DNA of 64,000 bases from Rufibacter sp. DG15C (GCF_001577755.1 NZ_CP010776.1:3038001-3102000), one strand, 5' to 3'. Positions 53,890 through 63,011 are shown, counted from the first letter of the stretch. A program made the numbers and translations. Notes: generated from the letters alone by a model not told the origin.

Positions 53890-54786
53890 ATGAGCCAGAG
53901 CCAAACTCGTCAGAAAGTGTGTTTTATCTTGAATCCCAAGTCGGGGACCAAGAGCGGCGTGGACGTGCCCGCCCTGATTGAGCAAGGCTTGGACATGGAG
54001 CGCTGGGAGCCCTGTCTGCTTTTAACAGAGTACGCTGGCCATGCTACAATACTGGCTAGACAAGCCGCTGAAGAAGGCACTAGGTTAGTAGTAGCAGTAG
54101 GCGGAGACGGCACCGTGAATGAAGTGGCCAGAGGGCTGCTCAACACCAGCACCGCCTTAGGTATTCTGCCCAAGGGATCAGGCAACGGTTTGGCGCGACA
54201 TTTGAAAATTCCTCTTAAGTTGCCGCAGGCGCTGGAGTTGATTAACAAGGCCACTTTTCACCACATTGACTCATGCGCCATCAACGGGCATCCGTTTTTC
54301 TGCACCTCGGGCATTGGATTTGACGGCTTAGTGAGCTCCGCGTTTGCTAAGAGCGTGAAGCGCGGCTTGACCAGCTATGTGCAGTTGGTGATCAAAGAAT
54401 TTAGGGCATATTTTGCCCAAGAGGCCACGGTTCGCGTGAACGACCGGGAACTCAGTTCGGAATTCTTCGTGATTGCCTTTGCCAACGCCGCCCAGTACGG
54501 GAATGACGCGTTTATTGCACCTATGGCCGATATTCAGGATGGACTTTTGGATGTTTGCTTAATCAGGCACGTTGGGTTAATACAAGCTTTACAACTGGGA
54601 TATGGACTCATGACCAAAACTATTGCCACCTCGTCCCTAGCCGAGTTCCATACGTGTGCCACTGTGCAGGTGCAAAGCAAAGAGCCCCAGCATTTTCATG
54701 CAGATGGAGAGTATATTGGCCAGGCCACAGAATTTGAAGTGAAGCTATTCCCTAAATCACTGGAAGTAGTAGCCGCTTTAGCTTAA
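53890..54786 (+). CDS. Diacylglycerol kinase family lipid kinase (YegS/DagK-like)
   Basis: The protein has 298 residues from [23 protein letters not shown] at 53890; the ATG at 53842 lies in the palindromic repeat and its extra residues are repeat-derived. Motifs are [24 protein letters not shown] (the GGDGT signature), [13 protein letters not shown], and [12 protein letters not shown]. It phosphorylates diacylglycerol or related lipids at the membrane. The SUI1-like gene follows 10 bp later, so the two may be cotranscribed. Confidence 0.93.
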   Translation: MSQSQTRQKVCFILNPKSGTKSGVDVPALIEQGLDMERWEPCLLLTEYAGHATILARQAAEEGTRLVVAVGGDGTVNEVARGLLNTSTALGILPKGSGNGLARHLKIPLKLPQALELINKATFHHIDSCAINGHPFFCTSGIGFDGLVSSAFAKSVKRGLTSYVQLVIKEFRAYFAQEATVRVNDRELSSEFFVIAFANAAQYGNDAFIAPMADIQDGLLDVCLIRHVGLIQALQLGYGLMTKTIATSSLAEFHTCATVQVQSKEPQHFHADGEYIGQATEFEVKLFPKSLEVVAALA

Positions 54787-54796
54787 AGAAAAGAAG

Positions 54797-55141
54797 ATGA
54801 GTAAAAACAAAAAAAACCGGGACGGCGTGGTCTTCTCCACCAACCCAGACTTTGAATACGATTACCAGCAGGACGAAACCATTGCCACTCTGCCCCCCCA
54901 ACAGCAAGACCTACGCGTGCAACTAGACAAGAAAGCGCGCGGCGGTAAAAAAGTAACGTTGATTACGGGTTTCGTGGGGCAGGACGAGGACCTGCAGACC
55001 TTGGGCAAAACCCTCAAAAACAAATGCGGCGTGGGCGGGAGCGCCAAAGACAATGAAATCATGATCCAAGGCGACTTCCGGGACAAGGTCATGCAGGTAT
55101 TGTTGGACCTGGGCTACAAAGCCAAAAAGGCGGGAGGTTAG
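54797..55141 (+). CDS. SUI1/YciH-type translation factor
   Basis: The 114-residue protein has a short charged N-terminus and a SUI1 domain (about 38-112): [55 protein letters not shown]. The KKVT-x-I-x-G and CGVGG-(S/T)-x-K-D-x-E-I-x-(I/L)-Q-G-D motifs are diagnostic. Bacterial YciH-like factors resemble eIF1 and modulate initiation fidelity; their role in Bacteroidota is little known. Confidence 0.93.
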   Translation: MSKNKKNRDGVVFSTNPDFEYDYQQDETIATLPPQQQDLRVQLDKKARGGKKVTLITGFVGQDEDLQTLGKTLKNKCGVGGSAKDNEIMIQGDFRDKVMQVLLDLGYKAKKAGG

Positions 55142-55194
55142 GTTTTAGTCCTGAGTCTTGTGCCGCGAGTCATGAGTCTGGAAAATTTTAATGT

Positions 55195-55232
55195 CATTTT
55201 TACCCTGTTTTCTGGAAATCAGGTCAAATACG
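55195..55232. repeat. Palindromic intergenic repeat, copy 13
   Basis: CATTTTTACCCTG, TTTTCTGGAAAT, CAGGTCAAATACG. It is a decayed copy between the convergent SUI1 and kdsB genes. Confidence 0.78.
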
Positions 55233-55240
55233 AGCTTTTC

Positions 55241-55981
55241 TTATTTCTTTAAATAAGCAAATGCCTTCTCTACATCCTCAGGGGTGTCAATGCCAATAGT
55301 CTCTAAATCAGTAACGGCGGTGACGATGCGGTAGCCGTGCTCCAGCCAGCGCAACTGCTCAAGGGACTCGGCCTTCTCCAAGGCAGAGGGAGCCAATTGC
55401 GTTAGTTCAGCTAGAACCTCGGAACGGTATCCGTAAATCCCGATGTGCTTGTAATACGCGTGTTTCTCTAGCCACTGGTCTTGCTCTGCTCCGCGCAAAT
55501 AGGGGATAGGATGCCGACTAAAATACAAGGCCTGATGCTGGGCGCCAATCACCACCTTGGGGCTGTTCGGGTTGAAGAGCTCTTCCTGGCTTTGGATCGG
55601 TTTTATCAACGTGGCAATCTGCGCTTCGGGTTGCTGAAAGCAGAAAATTGCCTTGTTAATCTGCTCGGGCTGGATGAAAGGCTCATCACCCTGGATGTTC
55701 ACCACCACGTCAAATTCCTGTCCAACTTGCGTGTACGCTTCGTAGCAACGATCGGAGCCGCTTTGGTGGTGCTCACCCGTCATCACTGCCTTTCCGCCAA
55801 AATCAAGCACATGCGTCAGAATACGTTCATCATCCGTAGCCACTACCACTGAGGTTAAATCAGATTTCAGGGCTTGTTCATACACCCGTTGTATCATGGT
55901 TTTTCCGGCTAGGTCCACCAAGGGCTTTCCCGGGAAACGGGTGGAGGCGTAGCGGGCAGGGATTATTCCTAAAGTGGTCAT
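55241..55981 (-). CDS. kdsB: 3-deoxy-manno-octulosonate cytidylyltransferase
   Basis: The 246-residue protein begins MTTLGIIPARYASTRFPGKPLVDLAGKTMIQRVYEQA, the KdsB nucleotide-binding start. It also has ATDDERI, the VVNIQGDEPFI metal-binding motif and PIPYLRG. It activates Kdo with CTP for lipopolysaccharide assembly, which agrees with an outer-membrane-bearing organism. It is monocistronic and divergent from the DUF4905 gene. Confidence 0.96.
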   Translation of the reverse strand: MTTLGIIPARYASTRFPGKPLVDLAGKTMIQRVYEQALKSDLTSVVVATDDERILTHVLDFGGKAVMTGEHHQSGSDRCYEAYTQVGQEFDVVVNIQGDEPFIQPEQINKAIFCFQQPEAQIATLIKPIQSQEELFNPNSPKVVIGAQHQALYFSRHPIPYLRGAEQDQWLEKHAYYKHIGIYGYRSEVLAELTQLAPSALEKAESLEQLRWLEHGYRIVTAVTDLETIGIDTPEDVEKAFAYLKK

Positions 55982-56055
55982 GGCGTTTCAAGTTTACAGG
56001 CCAAAGATAGTATTCTTCATGAAAGAGGGAGAGAAAGGATCTCCGGCATCATTTC

Positions 56056-56093
56056 CGTTTTTGGCTTACTTTTACCAAAACAGCCCAAAAACG
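56056..56093. repeat. Palindromic intergenic repeat, copy 14 (ACC-loop variant)
   Basis: CGTTTTTGGCTTA, CTTTTACCAAAA, CAGCCCAAAAACG. The repeat ends one base before the ATG of the DUF4905 gene, so it occupies the leader and would fold over the start region. Confidence 0.93.
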
Positions 56094-56094
56094 C

Positions 56095-56931
56095 ATGCCT
56101 TCCATTCCTGCTTCCGTTAGCTACAGTTTTAAGGGAGACATCTGGCGTCTGCTGCCAGACGAAGCCACGGGCCTGATAGGGATTGAAGTAAGAGACACGG
56201 CCTCTTTGCAGGTGTACTTTTGTATTCTTTCGCCCAATACGCCAGAGATGGTGTTAGACCACTTTCAGGTAGCAGAACTTTGGTGGACGGGTTTAGCAGG
56301 CTTCAATGACAAGGTGCTGTACCTACATGGATTTGAGCGGACGGGACATTTAGGCCAACCCAAAGGAATCACGGCCATAGAAATTGCCACTCAGAAAGTG
56401 TTGTTTGAGGAGCCCAATGCCCAATGGGTAGGGCAGCGCTCAGGTAGTATTCTCTTATCAGAGATTGGAGCCCAGCCTAAGGTAATTACAGAAGTTGACG
56501 CATTCTCAGGAAAAGTCCTGAAGGCCCAACCCAATTCAGAACCCGCTATTTTTCAGGAAAATACAAAGAGTGGTACGCAGTATCCTGTGAACTATCCAGA
56601 GTTGTATGAAGAGGGGAGTGATTACTTTGAGGATTTGGCCACCTTTTTGCTTAGGCACCGGGGGCATTCGGCCACAGGCTATATTGAGTACCTGGAGTTA
56701 GATAGTTGCTTTATTCTCAGCTACTATGTAGTGCAAGAGAACGGGTTGTTTGTGAAATTTTTGGTAACTTACAGCCTAAATGGCGAAGCATTATACGAGT
56801 GCTGCCCATTGAAAGATGCAGAAAGAATAGGAGGGCCTCCTTTTTTTGTTCAGGCCGGTCGCCTTTTTCTGGTACAGGGTAAAAATATCCTCTTGTCTGC
56901 GTCAATCCCTGTGAATGTGAATTTTGATTAA
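56095..56931 (+). CDS. DUF4905 family protein
   Basis: The 278-residue protein MPSIPASVSYSFKGDIWRLLPDEATGLIGIEVRD is soluble and beta-rich. Repeated motifs (ALLYLHGF-type, LEEPNAQWV, KVITEVDAFSGK) recall a WD/PQQ-like propeller without a complete signature. It resembles the Bacteroidota-specific DUF4905 group; function is unknown. The ATG directly abuts palindromic repeat copy 14. A LysM protein starts 13 bp downstream on the same strand. Confidence 0.75.
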   Translation: MPSIPASVSYSFKGDIWRLLPDEATGLIGIEVRDTASLQVYFCILSPNTPEMVLDHFQVAELWWTGLAGFNDKVLYLHGFERTGHLGQPKGITAIEIATQKVLFEEPNAQWVGQRSGSILLSEIGAQPKVITEVDAFSGKVLKAQPNSEPAIFQENTKSGTQYPVNYPELYEEGSDYFEDLATFLLRHRGHSATGYIEYLELDSCFILSYYVVQENGLFVKFLVTYSLNGEALYECCPLKDAERIGGPPFFVQAGRLFLVQGKNILLSASIPVNVNFD

Positions 56932-56944
56932 GAAATAGAGTCCA

Positions 56945-58129
56945 ATGTTGAAGAAATTTGTGTTTGTTCTAGGATGCGCCCTGGTTAGTGTTGGGGCGGC
57001 TCATGCGGGCACTATGGTGGTGCGTGATTCTGTGGGAACTAAGGCCGTAAACGGTAAAATTTTCATTACCCACAAAGTGGAACCCAGCGAAACCCTGTAC
57101 GCTCTCTCCAGAAAGTACGGTGTGCCGGTGGGTCAGATTGTGGCTGCCAACAAAAATATTGAGAAAGCCATCCATGTTGGGCAAATAGTCCTTGTGCCTT
57201 CTAAAACTGGTAGCGCCACGGCCACTGTGCCAGTGAAAACAGTTTCTGCCGTTACCAAACCAGCAACGCCCGCTGCAAAACCAGCTTCTCCGGCTGCAAC
57301 GCCTGCTTCTACTGCCGCGGTTCCAGCCGCTAGCAGAACGTATGTGGTAGATGCCAAAGGAAACAGAATCCATACGGTGTTGCCAAAGCAGACGCTTTAC
57401 GCCATCTCCAGGCTGCACCAAGTATCATTGGACAACCTTAAGAAGTGGAACAAGCTCACCGAAAACACGGTAGAGATTGGCCAGGAACTGATTGTGGGCA
57501 CCGGCGACAAGCCAAACGCGCAAGCGGCCGCTAAAAAGCCAATCTATGTGCCTGAGAAGGACGAAGACGTGACCCTGCCAAAACAAGCCGGTAGCACACC
57601 AGCGGCCACTGTAGCAGCCACCCCAGAAAAGACGGATAAGACTGAAAAGACAGAGAAGCCAGCCACGCCAGCAGTTTCTAAATCTAAAACAGGCGTGAAG
57701 CCGGTAACAGCCAAGCCAGCCATCCCAACTACCATCGCCAAACCAGTTGCCGCTAAAACCGAAGCGCCTAAATCTGAGACACCGGCTGCTTCTGCTGCCA
57801 AGCCAGCATCTACTAAAAGTGACTCTAAAGAAAACGAAACAGTTACCACTGAATACAGTGCCCGCGTTTCTGAGAGCGGCATGGCCGAAGCCATTGACCA
57901 GAAAGTGGACAACAACAAATTCTTAGCCTTGCACAAAACAGCTCCGGTAGGCACCATCATGGCGGTAAAAAACCCCATGAACAGCCAAACCGTGTACGTG
58001 CGTGTAATTGGTAAACTGCCTGAGACCGGCGAGAATGAGAAAGTAGTTATCAGGCTTTCCAAAAAGGCCTGCCAGCAGATTGGCGCCAATGATGCTCGCT
58101 TCAGAGTAGAGTTGTCTTACATGCCATAA
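56945..58129 (+). CDS. LysM-domain cell-wall protein with C-terminal RlpA-like barrel
   Basis: The 394-residue protein has a signal peptide MLKKFVFVLGCALVSVGAAHA. LysM 1 is at about 40-87 (HKVEPSETLYALSRKYGVPVGQIVAANKNI) and LysM 2 at about 138-182 (HTVLPKQTLYAISRLHQVSLDNLKKWNKL). A Pro/Ala/Lys/Thr-rich linker spans about 185-300. The C-terminal domain FLALHKTAPVGTIMAVKNPMNSQTVYVRVIGKLP ... RVELSYMP is a double-psi barrel like RlpA. It should bind peptidoglycan in the periplasm and may act on septal or sporulation-type glycans; catalytic residues are not clear. Confidence 0.88.
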   Translation: MLKKFVFVLGCALVSVGAAHAGTMVVRDSVGTKAVNGKIFITHKVEPSETLYALSRKYGVPVGQIVAANKNIEKAIHVGQIVLVPSKTGSATATVPVKTVSAVTKPATPAAKPASPAATPASTAAVPAASRTYVVDAKGNRIHTVLPKQTLYAISRLHQVSLDNLKKWNKLTENTVEIGQELIVGTGDKPNAQAAAKKPIYVPEKDEDVTLPKQAGSTPAATVAATPEKTDKTEKTEKPATPAVSKSKTGVKPVTAKPAIPTTIAKPVAAKTEAPKSETPAASAAKPASTKSDSKENETVTTEYSARVSESGMAEAIDQKVDNNKFLALHKTAPVGTIMAVKNPMNSQTVYVRVIGKLPETGENEKVVIRLSKKACQQIGANDARFRVELSYMP

Positions 58130-58131
58130 GG

Positions 58132-58168
58132 CGTTTTGCCCTGTTTTCACCAAAAGAGGCGAAAAACG
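58132..58168. repeat. Palindromic intergenic repeat, copy 15 (ACC-loop variant)
   Basis: CGTTTTGCCCTG, TTTTCACCAAAA, GAGGCGAAAAACG. It starts 2 bp after the LysM gene stop. Its right half is repeated in inverted orientation 18 bp later (58185-58204). Confidence 0.88.
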
Positions 58169-58204
58169 GAAATCCCCCAAGGACTCCGCTTTTCGCCTCT
58201 TTTG
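58151..58204. terminator. Second hairpin formed by half-copy of repeat 15
   Basis: CAAAAGAGGCGAAAAACGGA (58151-58170) pairs with TCCGCTTTTCGCCTCTTTTG (58185-58204), 19 of 20 positions. It competes with the repeat hairpin and could terminate transcription of the LysM gene. Confidence 0.7.
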
Positions 58205-58349
58205 TCTTAATGACTTTTTAATGAAAGGTGATTAATGACCAATTAATAATGGTGGCTTTCCCTTGTAGCGCTTCATTTTTCGTATGACTCATTCTAGATT
58301 GATCCTTCTTTATTAATCATCACTCACTATTCATTAATCATTAAAAAAG

Positions 58350-59120
58350 TTGTCCGCACAGATTAAAGCCTTGCTAGAAGACCGATACCGTCGGTACAAC
58401 ACGCTGGAGTTCATTGACAATGACCCTATCTGTATTCCGCACAGATTTGCGCACAAGCAGGACATTGAGCTAGCCGGGTTTTTCGCGTCTATTTTGGCGT
58501 GGGGCCAGCGCAAGACCATTATCAACAAGTGTACCGAGCTGATGACGCGCCTGGACAACGCCCCGTACCAATTCATTCTGCACCATCAGGACGAAGACCT
58601 CAAGAACCTATTGGGCTTCAAGCACCGCACCTTTAACGACACAGACTTGCTGTACCTGGTCCATTTCTTCAGGCGGTTTTATGAGCAGCATGACACGTTA
58701 GAAGAAGCATTTATAGGCACGGGCCATTCACCCTTGACCACTCAAAAAGCAAGGCTGGAGTATTTCTATAACTTGGTGTTTTCCTTGCCCGAGGCCCCGC
58801 ACAGAACCAGAAAGCACATCTCCACGCCGGCCAAGAAATCTGCCTGCAAGCGCGTCAACATGTACCTGCGCTGGATGGTGAGAAAGGACGAGTCTGGCGT
58901 GGATTTCGGGATTTGGAACCGCATGTCGCCCGCCGATTTGATTTGTCCTTGTGATGTGCACGTGCAGCGCGTGGCCCGCAAACTCAACCTCATTGAGCGC
59001 TCCCAGTCAGACTGGGCCATGGCCGAGGAGCTCATCGCCCACCTTCGCGCCTATGACCCATTAGATCCGGTCAAATATGACTTCGCATTGTTTGGGCTGG
59101 GGATAGAGGAGAAGTTTTAG
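58350..59120 (+). CDS. TIGR02757 family protein
   Basis: The 256-residue protein starts at TTG 58350 (MSAQIKALLEDRYRRYNTLEFIDNDPICIPHRF); no ATG occurs before the conserved region. Sequence blocks ASILAWGQRKTIINKCTELM, FKHRTFNDTDLLYLV, MYLRWMVRKDESGVDFGIW and LICPCDVHVQRVARKL match TIGR02757, a Bacteroidota-enriched family of unknown function. The late CPCDVHVQRVA motif hints at a helix-hairpin-helix DNA-glycosylase-like fold, which is a known suggestion but unproven. Confidence 0.88.
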   Translation: MSAQIKALLEDRYRRYNTLEFIDNDPICIPHRFAHKQDIELAGFFASILAWGQRKTIINKCTELMTRLDNAPYQFILHHQDEDLKNLLGFKHRTFNDTDLLYLVHFFRRFYEQHDTLEEAFIGTGHSPLTTQKARLEYFYNLVFSLPEAPHRTRKHISTPAKKSACKRVNMYLRWMVRKDESGVDFGIWNRMSPADLICPCDVHVQRVARKLNLIERSQSDWAMAEELIAHLRAYDPLDPVKYDFALFGLGIEEKF

Positions 59121-59245
59121 AGAAGTAGAATTTCCTCGGCTAGTCGCCATGCTCAAATTTTCAATCTTCAGAATCTATGCCTCTCTTTTGTCATCCTGAA
59201 AGGACCTTGAGGCCGAATTAGTTAGGCGGTGGCTAAAAGTGCATT

Positions 59246-59282
59246 CGTTTTCGGGTTGTTTTCTTTAAACTACCCAAAAACG
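59246..59282. repeat. Palindromic intergenic repeat, copy 16
   Basis: CGTTTTCGGGTTG, TTTTCTTTAAAC, TACCCAAAAACG. It is a diverged copy between the TIGR02757 gene and mutS2. Confidence 0.85.
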
Positions 59283-59375
59283 GATTCAAGCTTCAAACCC
59301 ATACCTTGTAAACTTTCCCTCAAATAATTCCTCCCACCAAGGAACATCCCATTACCTCAATCTGTTATCCAATGC

Positions 59376-59404
59376 TTGGCAATGCTGTTTTTAACCTACT
59401 TTTG
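59376..59404 (+). promoter_or_regulatory. Candidate mutS2 promoter, overlapping a repeat
   Basis: TTGG (59376), 17-bp spacer, TACTTTTG (59397-59404). The -7-like element lies inside the loop side of palindromic repeat copy 17. It is 53 bp before the TTG start. Confidence 0.45.
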
Positions 59405-59424
59405 TGAAAACAGGCCGCAGAACG
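59385..59424. repeat. Palindromic intergenic repeat, copy 17 (decayed)
   Basis: CTGTTTTTAACCTA, CTTTTGTGAAAA, CAGGCCGCAGAACG. The left arm and base are degraded but the order of elements is kept. It lies 33 bp before the mutS2 start. Confidence 0.7.
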
Positions 59425-59456
59425 AATTAAAACAACGAACTACACAAAAAGAGAAC

Positions 59457-61862
59457 TTGATATATCCATCAAATTTTGAACAGAAGATAGGTTTCGGGCA
59501 GATTAAAGAAATGCTGTCAGATGCTTGTCTAAGTCCCTTGGGCCGCCGCTTTGTAGACCGCGTTCAGTTCCTGAACCGCTTTGACCTGGTAGAGCGCCTT
59601 TTACACCAAGCTGATGAGTTTTCGCAAATTCTAAACTCTGGCGAGGATTTTCCTTCTCAATACTATTTTGACGTAACTGAGCACCTGAACCGTGCCGCCT
59701 TGGAAGGTGCGTTCATGGAGGTGCGCGGCGTCTTTGAAATCAAAATGTCTCTGCGGGCCATCCGGCAGGCGCTGGGCTTTTTCTATGAGTCGGATGAAGC
59801 CGCGTTCCCGGCCCTGAAAGCCCTGACCCAAGGCGTGGAAGTGGACCGTGCCCTGGTGGCCGCCATGGACAAGCTGGTGGATGATTCTGGCAATGTGCGC
59901 GAGGACGCCTCACCTGAGTTGCAGCGCGTAAAGCGCGAACTCATTGGCCAGCAAACGCAATTGCGTAAAACCATCAGCAGCATTCTACGCCACGCCAAGA
60001 ACGAAGGCTGGACGCCCGGTGATGCTGAGCCTACCATCAGGGGCGGTCGTTTGGTAATTCCTATCATCGCCGAGTACAAGCGCCGCATCAAAGGTCTCAT
60101 CCATGATGAGTCAACCACCGGCCAGACCATTTACCTGGAGCCCGAAAGCGTCTTTGAGCTCAACAATGACATCAAAGACCTGGAGAACGCCTACCACCGC
60201 GAGCTGATTAGACTGTTGACGGCTATCACCAACCAGGTACGTCATCATCTGCCTAACCTTAAGAAAGCGTATCAGTTCTTGTCTTTGCTGGATTTCATCA
60301 GAGCCAAGGCAGTTTTGGCCAACCGCATTGGTGGGGTCATGCCTAAGCTGCAGAAACAGCAAATCATTAAGTGGAAGGACGCGCGCCACCCCATCCTGCA
60401 TTTGACCATGCTGGCCCACGGCAAAAAGGCGGTTCCGCTGTCTTTGGAGTTAAACCCAGAGCAGCGCATCCTGTTGATTTCGGGCCCGAACGCCGGTGGT
60501 AAATCGGTGGCCATGAAGACGGTAGGGCTGTTGCAGTATATGCTGCAGTGCGGACTGCTCATTCCGGTAGGCGAGGGTTCTGAGGCAGGCATGTTTGATG
60601 ACGTCTTCCTGGACATGGGCGATGAGCAATCCATTGAAAACGACCTGAGTACCTACAGCTCGCACTTGCAGAACATGAAGCAATTTGTGCTCTTTGCGGG
60701 TAAGAAGTCATTGGTCTTGATAGATGAGTTTGGTACCGGTACAGAGCCTGTACTGGGTGGTGCCATAGCTGAGGCGGTGCTTGGTCAACTGCATCAAGCC
60801 AACGTGTACGGGGTCATCACTACCCACTATACCAACCTGAAGAACTTCGCAGAAAAGACGCCGGGTATTGTGAACGGGGCCATGCGCTATAATCCCGCCG
60901 AATTGCAACCGCTGTACCAGCTGGAGATTGGCAAGCCGGGTAGTTCGTTTGCCCTGGAGATTGCCCGCAAGATTGGCCTGCCTAAGAATATCCTTGACAA
61001 GGCCGGTAACTTGGTGGGCAAGGAAAAAATTCGCTATGACAAACTGCTGGAGCAATTAGAGCAGGAAAAAACCGACTTTGAGGTGCGCAATGCCAGCGTA
61101 GCCAAGCAGGAACGCAAACTGCAGAAAGCGGTGCAGGAATACACTGCCCTCAAGCAACACCTGGAAGAAAGCAAAACAGACGTTATCCGGAACGCCAAGG
61201 CCCAGGCCAAGCTCTTGCTCAAGGACGCCAATCAGCAGATTGAGAACACCATTGAGCAGATTAGAAAAAGTCAGGCCGAAAAGGAGCAAACCAAAGTGGC
61301 CCGCCAGGAACTGGAGACGTTCAAAGAAAAGCTATTGCCAGAGCCTAAGCCCATCATCAGAAACGGAAACGCCAAAAGCGGTCCGTTGCAGGTTGGTGAG
61401 CGCGTGGTGTTGCAGGGACAGGATTCTGTAGGTGAGTTGTTGGCTGTCAAAGGTAAAACCGCCGAGGTGAGCTTCGGGGGTTTGAAGACCATTGTGAAGC
61501 TGGACAAACTGGAACGCCCTGACCACAACGCCGCCTGGATGAAGGAGAAGAAAGCGAAGGAGCCAGCAGCTCCTTCGGGCCAGACCAAAGGCATGGACGT
61601 GACCCAGCGCATGGCCGACTTCCAGCACACCTTAGATGTGCGCGGCAGGTACGCAGAGGACGCCCTGACTACCGTCATGAACTTCATGGATGACGCCATC
61701 ATGTTGGGCATCCCCGAGGTGAAAATCATCCACGGCCGCGGCAACGGCGTCTTGAAGCAAGTGGTACGGGATTACGTGCGTACCTTGAAAGAAGTAGCCA
61801 GCGTGGGCAATGAGCACATAGAACGCGGCGGCGATGGAGCTTCTGTTATTGTTCTGAAATAA
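59457..61862 (+). CDS. mutS2: Endonuclease MutS2
   Basis: The protein has 801 residues from the TTG at 59457 (LIYPSNFEQKIGFGQIKEMLSD). The ATG at 59376 would add 27 residues partly encoded by the repeat and is rejected. It has MutS core and lever regions, then Walker A GPNAGGKSV, DEFGTGTEP (Walker B/D loop) and TTHYTNLK. A coiled-coil linker follows at about 520-620. A KOW-like segment (VGERVVLQGQDSVGELL) precedes the C-terminal Smr nuclease domain with LDVRGRYAEDA and IIHGRGNGVLKQVV. It acts on recombination intermediates or stalled ribosomes. Confidence 0.96.
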   Translation: MIYPSNFEQKIGFGQIKEMLSDACLSPLGRRFVDRVQFLNRFDLVERLLHQADEFSQILNSGEDFPSQYYFDVTEHLNRAALEGAFMEVRGVFEIKMSLRAIRQALGFFYESDEAAFPALKALTQGVEVDRALVAAMDKLVDDSGNVREDASPELQRVKRELIGQQTQLRKTISSILRHAKNEGWTPGDAEPTIRGGRLVIPIIAEYKRRIKGLIHDESTTGQTIYLEPESVFELNNDIKDLENAYHRELIRLLTAITNQVRHHLPNLKKAYQFLSLLDFIRAKAVLANRIGGVMPKLQKQQIIKWKDARHPILHLTMLAHGKKAVPLSLELNPEQRILLISGPNAGGKSVAMKTVGLLQYMLQCGLLIPVGEGSEAGMFDDVFLDMGDEQSIENDLSTYSSHLQNMKQFVLFAGKKSLVLIDEFGTGTEPVLGGAIAEAVLGQLHQANVYGVITTHYTNLKNFAEKTPGIVNGAMRYNPAELQPLYQLEIGKPGSSFALEIARKIGLPKNILDKAGNLVGKEKIRYDKLLEQLEQEKTDFEVRNASVAKQERKLQKAVQEYTALKQHLEESKTDVIRNAKAQAKLLLKDANQQIENTIEQIRKSQAEKEQTKVARQELETFKEKLLPEPKPIIRNGNAKSGPLQVGERVVLQGQDSVGELLAVKGKTAEVSFGGLKTIVKLDKLERPDHNAAWMKEKKAKEPAAPSGQTKGMDVTQRMADFQHTLDVRGRYAEDALTTVMNFMDDAIMLGIPEVKIIHGRGNGVLKQVVRDYVRTLKEVASVGNEHIERGGDGASVIVLK

Positions 61863-61865
61863 TAC

Positions 61866-61903
61866 CGTTTTTGGGCTATTTCTGAGAAAACAGACCAAAA
61901 ACG
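61866..61903. repeat. Palindromic intergenic repeat, copy 18
   Basis: CGTTTTTGGGCTA, TTTCTGAGAAAA, CAGACCAAAAACG. It begins 4 bp after the mutS2 stop and precedes a conventional terminator. Confidence 0.93.
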
Positions 61904-61912
61904 AACCTTAAG

Positions 61913-61943
61913 AAAAAGACCAGCCTTTTGAGCTGGTCTTTTT
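61913..61943. terminator. Bidirectional terminator between mutS2 and murB
   Basis: AAAAAGACCAGC-cttttga-GCTGGTCTTTTT is a strong GC stem with T tracts on both strands. Confidence 0.88.
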
Positions 61944-61991
61944 TATTTATAAGCTGGCATTCTTGTGCCTTAGTAAGTGGCAATTATATCT

Positions 61992-63011
61992 CTAAATGAT
62001 ATTCACCTCGGGTGTGAGCGTGATACCGAACTTCTCCTGCACCGAGTGGATGATTTCATAGGCCAGTTCTTTGACCTCATTGCCGGTGGCGCCGCCGTAG
62101 TTCACTAGCACCAAGGCTTGGTCTTTGTGCACACCGTGTTGGCCCAGGACTTTGCCCTTCCAACCGCATTGCTCAATCATCCAGCCGGCAGGTACTTTCA
62201 CGGTGAACTCGCTCACCGGATAGCCGGGCATGTTGGGGTATTGCGCTTTCAACAGCTCAAACTGGGCGATAGGAATCTCGGGGTTTTTGAAGAAGGAACC
62301 GGCGTTGCCAATCTTGGCCGGGTCTGGAAGCTTGCTTCTTCTAATATGAATCACTGCGTCACTGATGGCCTTCAAGCTCAACTCTTTCACCTGCATCTCT
62401 TCCAGCGTCTGACTTATCGCCCCATAAGAGGTGTTGAAGGTGGGTTTGCGGGTAAGTTGCAGAGTAACTGAGGTGACGATGTATTTGCCTTTGGCGTCTT
62501 TCTTGAAAATGCTTTCGCGATAGCCAAAGTTGCACTGGTCTTTGGTGAAGGTGATAAGCTTGCCCGTCTCCATCTCCACAGCCTCTAAAGAGTAGAACGT
62601 GTCTTTCAATTCTACCCCGTAGGCCCCAATGTTCTGCAAAGGCGCCGCGCCCACCGTGCCCGGTATTAAAGACAGATTCTCGATGCCGCCCAGGTGATGC
62701 TCGATGGAATACAGCACCAGGTCATGCCACGTCTCGCCGCTACCAGATGTCACCAGTACATGCTCGCCGTCGGGTTGGTCTTCCTGGGTGATGCCTTTGA
62801 TGCGGTTCAACAGCACGGCCGCCTCCACGTCCTGGGTGAAGAGCACGTTGCTTCCGCCGCCGAGAATCAGTTTAGGCAGGGGTTTGATGGCGGAATGCTG
62901 CAAGATGTCCTGAAGTTCCTGGGTAGTGGAAAACTCGGCCAATAAGCTGGCCTTGGCATCTATTCCAAACGTGTTGTAGGGCTTAAGAGAGACCTCTTTC
63001 TTGATTTGCAT
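61992..63011 (-). CDS. murB: UDP-N-acetylmuramate dehydrogenase
   Basis: The protein has 339 residues from MQIKKEVSLKPYNTFGIDAKASLL at 63011; an ATG at 63194 would add 61 residues overlapping the divergent gene's leader and is rejected. FAD-binding motifs are LILGGGSNVLFTQD, IPGTVGAAPLQNIGAYGVEL and FGYRESIFK. NAGSFFKNPEI carries the catalytic Ser. It is the long (type I) MurB with a C-terminal domain. It reduces the enolpyruvyl group in peptidoglycan precursor synthesis. Confidence 0.96.
   Translation of the reverse strand: MQIKKEVSLKPYNTFGIDAKASLLAEFSTTQELQDILQHSAIKPLPKLILGGGSNVLFTQDVEAAVLLNRIKGITQEDQPDGEHVLVTSGSGETWHDLVLYSIEHHLGGIENLSLIPGTVGAAPLQNIGAYGVELKDTFYSLEAVEMETGKLITFTKDQCNFGYRESIFKKDAKGKYIVTSVTLQLTRKPTFNTSYGAISQTLEEMQVKELSLKAISDAVIHIRRSKLPDPAKIGNAGSFFKNPEIPIAQFELLKAQYPNMPGYPVSEFTVKVPAGWMIEQCGWKGKVLGQHGVHKDQALVLVNYGGATGNEVKELAYEIIHSVQEKFGITLTPEVNII

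Noticed and set aside
57241-57840. Repetitive Ala/Pro/Lys/Thr coding region in the LysM protein as a DNA repeat
   Set aside because: The repetition is a low-complexity protein linker with varied codons, not a nucleotide repeat unit.
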